Shown here: positions 58,569 through 64,000 of the stretch, piece by piece
Numbering within the stretch: position 1 is the stretch's first letter
Layout of the letters: each line of letters opens with the position of its first letter
Assembly: GCA_963971405.1 (NCBI GenBank)
Contig: OZ020484.1
Span: 23,002,001 to 23,066,000, forward strand
From: Psococerastis gibbosa
Lineage: Eukaryota; Arthropoda; Insecta; Psocodea; Psocidae
DNA: 64,000 nt
Direction of reading: 5' to 3'
The notes under the pieces: model-generated
The model's database searches: none
Seen by the model: only the letters and a program-made list of their open reading frames with translations
Told to the model about the DNA's origin: nothing
Program-made: the position numbers and the translations under genes

Positions 58569-58678
58569 GGGGCTATTCCACTAGTCAATTTTTCTTCAAT
58601 AATTGATGAGTTTTTTCTTTACTCTCTGTCATCTCATCAATTATTGATGACGGAATATTGACAAGTGGAATAGCCGCC
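58569..58678. repeat. Inverted-repeat hairpin (short MITE)
   Basis: GGCTATTCCACTAGTCAATT and CTTCAATAATTGATGAG on the left, CTCATCAATTATTGATGACG and ATTGACAAGTGGAATAGCC on the right. The arms are about 42 bp with a pyrimidine-rich loop of about 22 bp. A single copy in the window. Confidence 0.65.
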
Positions 58679-58679
58679 G

Positions 58680-60715
58680 AAGACATGCCTGATCCCTGCC
58701 TGCCTACTATATGGCGGTTAATAGTGTAAGCAAGATTATTTTATAATGGATACAAAGTGCTATCCAAAATTGTTTCGTTTACATATTTAACCCCAATAAT
58801 AAGCTAATACCAATCGGCATAGTAGGCGCGCTGGTTCGTATGCTGTTGAATGACCAGTAAACAGAAAATAAAGAAATTTTCCCCACTATCGGAAGACCCT
58901 CTGCATTTGAGGGACTGAATAGGCATATCATATATACTTCTTGTGAAGGCAGGTAGGCTACAAAACGTGAAAAAAATTAAGTATTTTTATTATTTTTATT
59001 ATTTATAGGTAGCCTATACCATTCCCAACTTCCCAGAATTTGGTAAAGAGTAGGACTCTAAAAGTCGCTCTTATGGCGTGTTACATAATTGTCCTAATTT
59101 TTCCATAGTTTATACTCGTATATACCGTAATTAAAATCTTCTACTATGTTGGTATGGAGAAAATCTTATGGTCAATCTGGGGCAGCACATGCATCCATAC
59201 TACGACACTTAGAGTGTCTCAAAAATAATTTTCTTTTCACATGTCGTTCATCACAGTCTATTTCCGGTAAATAAATTGCATAATGACAGAGCTCGTCTTG
59301 CAAGAGTGATAGTAATCATGGTTTCATCTCCCCATATACCCAACTGCAATACAACCTGAAACCCGTGTGAAAACCTGATCCACTGCATCTTGCCAACGGC
59401 CAACCTGCTCCATTTCACTATGCCTCCTTGACGCAAACGACAAACTCATTTTAAATAAGCCTTGTAGACCCGATACAATTTGGGCCAACTGCTTTAAGCA
59501 ATCTGTTGCATTGCAGCTGGTCTCCATTGATGGGGTCTTATATTCAGACGTTCAAAGATCTACTACTCCTTCCTTATTGCCCATCAAATGTGCTCAATGG
59601 TGAATTGCCTCAAAAAGCGAGATTTTATGAGTGTGGGTGCCACTTCGGGGAGATCGACTCTAAGAGTGGATATACTGAGTATCATATATATGGACCTAGG
59701 AGACAGCCCGCCAAGATGACATTATCTAAGAGGAAACTGTCGGATGCAAAAGAGTTCAGGCGAGTTCTATACATAAGAGCCTACCTAATTGAGATTAGTC
59801 GATTAATGAGTTTCCCGAAAGTTGATTTAAATAAATAAATAAATAAATATATATATAAATATTGGCTTTTTGTTCAATTACTAAGATTGCTTGAAAAGTG
59901 TGGGGAAGGAACACTGCGGATGGCACCTCTAGCTTTACTAATGCATGGCGGTGCCGTGGAATGATGGAAACTGCACGTAAGGTAAAGTGGACTTCTTGTT
60001 AATGTTAATTGAGTTACACTGGACGAAAGTGAGACCGTACTATATCCGAATCAGAAATCCAAAAAATCGGGAACTTGTACCGTGGGAGTGTTAGCGATTA
60101 GAGGTGAGCGGAGCTCGTGAGCCGGCTATTGCGCCACCAGAGGAGCGGTGCTCTTGCACCTAAAGGCGTGGTTGCGTCAACCGCCCAGAATGCGAATTTC
60201 GGGGAAGGCTGTCACACGTTGTATAACACTACAATGCGGGTGGACGTCTTGTCACCGAGTGGGTTGATATAATAGCCCAGCCCTATATACTTGATAGCGG
60301 CAACTTGACGATTATAATTCAGGACAGTTCTGTCATAAACTAGTTCAAGAACCCGATGATTAGATGAGTATAGTAGCCGAGATTAAGAGCCACAGGGAGA
60401 AAAACCTTACGGGTGTAAAAAATGAAATTTCACATCATAGAGCAAGAAAGAAGGTGTCACAAAGTAGAAGAGATGTCCCCCTTTATGCTGGTGTTGAGGG
60501 GTGAGGTAGATCGCGTACTTATCGTGCCCCCCTGGACACAGGGAGTTTGTGAAGATAAATCGCACATAAGCTTAGATACTTTGACTGAACGATCTTCATT
60601 AATAACATACTCTGCGGTTAAAATGTAAACAGAAGATTTTTCGACTGCACTTTCTTACTTATTGTTCCTGTTAACATATTTAACCTCAGGTTAAGTTGTG
60701 ATTAAACGGCTGGTG
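58680..60715. other. Gene-poor stretch
   Basis: A fragment of MITE M4 centre near 58735-58800 (AAGATTATTTTATAATGGAT, AAAGTGCTATCCAAAATTG). The plus frame 59506-59838 has no known domain. Near 59855, GCTTTTTGTTCAATTACTAAG resembles the start of R1. Nothing else is recognised. Confidence 0.4.
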
Positions 60716-61040
60716 ATGGACTCAGTGGCGGACACAGCTTTTTATTTTGGGGAGGGTCATCGCTCAAAATGCCGCATCAGGTATAAACTCAGAATAAAAA
60801 CAATACGGTATTTGATTTAAGTAACTGATTTAGTTGTCCCAAACAATTCTGGTAGATGAATACAGAACGAAACGCAAACATTTAAATACGAGTAAGTATT
60901 ACAATAGTACTTTTCATATTTCATATTCTTTTAAAAAAAAAAATTAAGTTTTCATTTTACCGCCTTTTTTAAAATTTGAGGGGGTCATGACCCCGTGACC
61001 CCTCTCCCTTCCCCCCCCCCTCTGTGGCCGCGACTGGTCA
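60716..61040. mobile_element. G/C-run MITE relative
   Basis: Left end ACTCAGTGGCGGACACAGC and GGGGAGGGTCAT; right end GGGGTCATGACCCCGTGACC, a C-run and TCTGTGGCCGCGACTGG. The ends match the CAGTGGCGG-type termini of 41873-42119 loosely. Non-coding. Confidence 0.45.
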
Positions 61041-61704
61041 TGGACTGGACACATAAACACCCTACCCTGTCCCTATAAACATAACCGCACGCACGATGAG
61101 GGACATTGGATACTGCAATTACAAGGTTGGTAGCCAACAATTTAGCCAAGTTTCAAGTTCAAGTAATTTCGGCAACGATTATACAGTACCGGTACTGGGC
61201 CTACTATACCTAATAATAAGCTACAAATTAAATAGTCCAAGGCTAGTCGCCAAATTGATTGAATGCTTGGGACATTTTTCCCAAACTAAATGCTTTGGAA
61301 TATCGCGTCAACCCCATTCAATTACAAATTGCCAGTTGCCAATACCGCTATTTTTTTATGTAAATGACAGTAATTTTGTAATACCGACGGGCCACGATCA
61401 ACACATTTTCAAGATTGTTTAAGTAGAAAATGTAAATCTACGAAGTCATTGAAATGACGATGCTGACGTAATAAGAGCACGAACACTCCAGCGTATCTCA
61501 CATCAATCTGGGTAATTAAATTTTACTTATGAGTTACTATGACTATGAGTAAACTGTTTACTAAGTTTTACAATAGGTCCAGGATAATAATTTTCTGGTG
61601 GCTGGCGGCGGCAATAAAGTGTGAAATGTATGTACGCACACATTCGCATGAATTAATAATTCATGTCCATAGTCCAGTGCAGGGGTTCCCAAACTGTGGC
61701 CATG

Positions 61705-61880
61705 GCCGTAGCCAAGGGGGGGGGGTTCATGGGGTTCAACCCCCCCCCCCCCCGAAATGAAATGGCTTCATACTAGATAGAATCGAATTTTGAGAGGAAA
61801 AATAAAAACCACTATGTAATACCCAATGAAATTTCTACCCCCCCCCCCCGAAAAAAATCCTGGCTACGGCCTTGACTGTG
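61705..61880. mobile_element. Poly-G MITE M5, copy 2 (inverted relative to copy 1)
   Basis: GGCCGTAGCCAAGGGGGGGG, GGGTTCATGGGGTTCAACCC, ACTAGATAGAATCGAATTTT, CCACTATGTAATACC, a C-run and ATCCTGGCTACGGCC. It is the reverse complement of 37925-38070, with both G/C runs of different length. Confidence 0.65.
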
Positions 61881-62049
61881 GCCTATGGACCACCGGTGGT
61901 CCATGGACATATTTCTGGTGGTCCATGGACCAAAGTAAGAAATAAGAAAAGAAAACAACAAATAAAGCTTACTATGGTACAAACTGTAAATCTATAGGCT
62001 ACAACAAACTAATAAAACTTCATAATTATGCAACTTTCTTTCTATTGTA

Positions 62050-62372
62050 GTAGCAGCATGGTAATTTAGTATGGCGCGGTTTCCGGAAATGTTTGTTTTT
62101 CTTTTTATAGAAATCTCTTAAAATGTTTGTAATTAACATATCCCATGACGCCATGTTTTAATTTTAGTTAGTTTGTTTGTGATTTTACTCTATGATCATT
62201 GATCAATTTTAACTATGGCATAGAGTAAAACAAACATTTCTGTCAATGCCACTTGCATTCTGGAATGCGAGGTCGGTGGAAACACCGCCTAAGTCTTGAA
62301 TGTCTGTTACCACGTCACCGTATTTGTATTTAGCCCTAGCCGATCGGTGGAAACCCCGCCTATGGTGCAAAC
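62050..62372. mobile_element. MITE M3, copy 3 (partial)
   Basis: Shares TTTCTTTTTATAGAAATC, AACATATCCCATGACGCCAT, TATGATCATTGATCAATTTT and TGCGAGGTCGGTGGAAACAC with the other M3 copies. The left outer arm is missing and the right end reads GGTGGAAACCCCGCCTA. Confidence 0.7.
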
Positions 62373-62754
62373 TTCATTAGACCTATTAGATCATTACTTA
62401 CTAAATAACCGGTAAAACTTTTTTTATGTCCTATATAAACACTGTACCATATACGATACTGTAGGTAATGAATTATTTAAAGTCAATTAAAATAGCATTG
62501 AACCGCACTGAATGCAGTAAATTATTGTTTCTACGAGTGGTAATGGTACACCTTGGCCTTGCATCCTATTGTTCAGACAGAGGGATTATTCCTAGAGGTG
62601 GTTCACCCTTCCAAAGTCCCTAAATAGACACACACAAAAAACTACTGGGATACATACGTAGGTAAATAGGTACCTAATTTCCATAATGAATTTTTCATCT
62701 AAAATATTATAATTTGGTTGGGGCTTGCACTAAGTCAGGCCCACAAGACGTAGT

Positions 62755-62935
62755 GTATACACTGTATGCTCTATAGGCACTTGTTACATTATCTGGCCTG
62801 GCTGCGAAGGGCATGTAAAGAAGGAGGTCCAGGCTTACCCAGTTGAGTGTGTGAGGGCTTTATAGCCCTAACCTAGCTGGGTTGGCTTATTAGTAATGGA
62901 GCAAAAGTCATTATTTAGTTAGGTACCTACATAGT
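62755..62935 (-). repeat. Dispersed repeat R1, copy 3
   Basis: The reverse complement contains TTAGGGCTATAAAGCCCTC, CACTCAACTGGGTAAGCC and TTTACATGCCCTTCGCAGCC, aligned with R1 at 5190 and 13775. It is more diverged than those two are from each other. Confidence 0.55.
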
Positions 62936-62963
62936 ATATATTTTTAAGTGTCGAAGTGCTCCT

Positions 62964-63138
62964 GCAGCCTGATCGAGGCGATTATAATACCGGTATTTAT
63001 TTAATCCCCTGGTAATAAAAATGTAAACAAGATAATTTTATAATGGAAAGTGCTATTCAAAATTTGTATGTTTACAGTTATAATCCTAGGATATTTATTT
63101 AACCCCGGTATTATTATCGCCTCGATCAGGCTGCTGGC
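62964..63138. mobile_element. MITE M4, copy 2
   Basis: Ends CAGCCTGATCGAGGCGATTA and CGCCTCGATCAGGCTG. The centre has GTAAACAAGATAATTTTATA and GTTTACAGTTATAATCCTAG. It is in opposite orientation to 33988-34164. Confidence 0.8.
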
Positions 63139-63139
63139 C

Positions 63140-64000
63140 TAGCTACTGTACGTCTTCACCTATATCCATGTATTTCAGAAACAACCGTGTGTGGAGTCAG
63201 CATACCCGTTGTTGTTTGTTATATCAAAAGAAGACATGCAACTGAAAGCTTTAGCAGGCAGCCTCTACAATAAGATGACCCATCGAACAAAACTTAAGTA
63301 GGCTACATAGCAATCAATGGCTAATAAATTTGTAATTTATTAAATCAGAATTGACTGCAGGTAAGCTGAGTGGTCCACCATCACACTCACAAGCAAGGGT
63401 GAAGAAAGAATTGAGTGCAAATACATGTAGCCTACAGCGGTACTGTACCGTGACATTCAATTCAACTCAACTAATGTTGATACAGGGAAGATGGTACCTG
63501 AGTAGCCTAGTGTGATGATTATAACTTATCTTACAAATGACAAGGAAATCTATTGTACTGTACAAACACAACTTGCCAGTAACAGAGGATGTGTTCTTTG
63601 CCATGACTGAGTTTACTGTGATGTGGGTCAGAAAATTTTAATTACAATGTGACAATACAATGGAGGGATTAAATTATTGTTAACATATTTATACGAGTAT
63701 TCTAACTTATATAAGGTAGGCCTTGTGATGGTCGACATTTTGAGGTCCCTGGAAACCAAAAACGTGGTTTTTACTTAATGTCTGTCACTGTCAGTCGGTT
63801 TGTGGGCATAATATACTCGATGGATGAAATTTGGCTTGTAGATTCACAAAAATCATATCTCGGGACCATTTCTTTATTTTGGGAGTGTTACCCCCAAACA
63901 ACTAAAAATAGCAATTACAATGTCACTAAAACAGCTCCAACTATTTTTTTTTTTAAATCTGATATACCGTAGGTACTGTGAAACTTATTGATGTAAACGA
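63140..64000. other. Gene-free stretch at right edge
   Basis: No exon or mobile-element protein recognised. About 63717-63930 resembles 49300-49520 (AATGTCTGT, CTCGATGGATGAAATTTGGC versus GATTGGATGAAATTCAACAT, TGTAGATTCACA, then a GGG..ACCCCCAAA segment), an old dispersed repeat. Confidence 0.4.

Noticed and set aside
59324-59838. Opposed open frames at 59324-59527 (minus) and 59506-59838 (plus)
   Set aside because: Neither shows a known motif, splice-supported extension or repeat in the window; evidence is insufficient to call a gene.
1-64000. CRISPR arrays, bacterial operons or ribosome binding sites
   Set aside because: The window is intron-containing animal DNA. Repeats are tandem coding units or dispersed elements; none has the spacer pattern of a CRISPR array.

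Overview
The window is animal nuclear DNA. Genes are split by GT-AG introns, several proteins have clear animal orthologues, and most of the rest is transposon debris. An arthropod is most likely (perhaps a crustacean), because of the midline fasciclin/TGFBI-type gene and the mixture of RTE-like, jockey-like and Penelope-like elements. The species cannot be told from the sequence.

Layout. (1) 1-6854, minus: the 5' part of MCM2, rebuilt from six exons. The first coding exon is only six bases, and two introns carry LINE fragments. (2) 7.0-22.1 kb: a transposon-rich gap between divergent MCM2 and PAF1. It holds LINE remnants, fold-back elements and a Penelope-like element (PLE) in head-to-head copies with other elements nested inside. 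(3) 22122-26430, plus: a complete eight-exon PAF1 (660 aa) with an unusual serine-rich decapeptide array. (4) 26.8-33.2 kb: repeats, including a LINE 3' half with RNase H and a 0.94-kb inverted-repeat element. (5) 33431-44806, plus: a complete twelve-exon secreted EMI plus four-FAS1 protein (645 aa; TGFBI/periostin/midline fasciclin family) whose introns are full of small inverted-repeat elements. (6) 47001-50287, plus: a six-exon membrane-anchored short-chain dehydrogenase (363 aa, BDH1/SDR9C-like) whose cofactor glycines are replaced. (7) 54553-51060, minus: a Gln/Pro-rich, probably secreted protein of unknown function, convergent with the dehydrogenase; its first exon was not found. (8) 54.6-64 kb: no recognisable gene, only repeats.

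The genes do not form a pathway. MCM2 acts in replication licensing, PAF1 in transcription elongation, the FAS1 protein in matrix or adhesion, and the dehydrogenase in lipid or ketone-type metabolism. The most interesting non-genic signal is a hammerhead-ribozyme-like core (CTGANGA, one bulged base, stem II, GAAAC) present in two unrelated repeat families: the PLE 3' repeats and a fold-back family. The fold-back copies show a compensated base change in stem II. Exon coordinates come from reading frame, splice consensus and remembered family similarity; no alignment was run.
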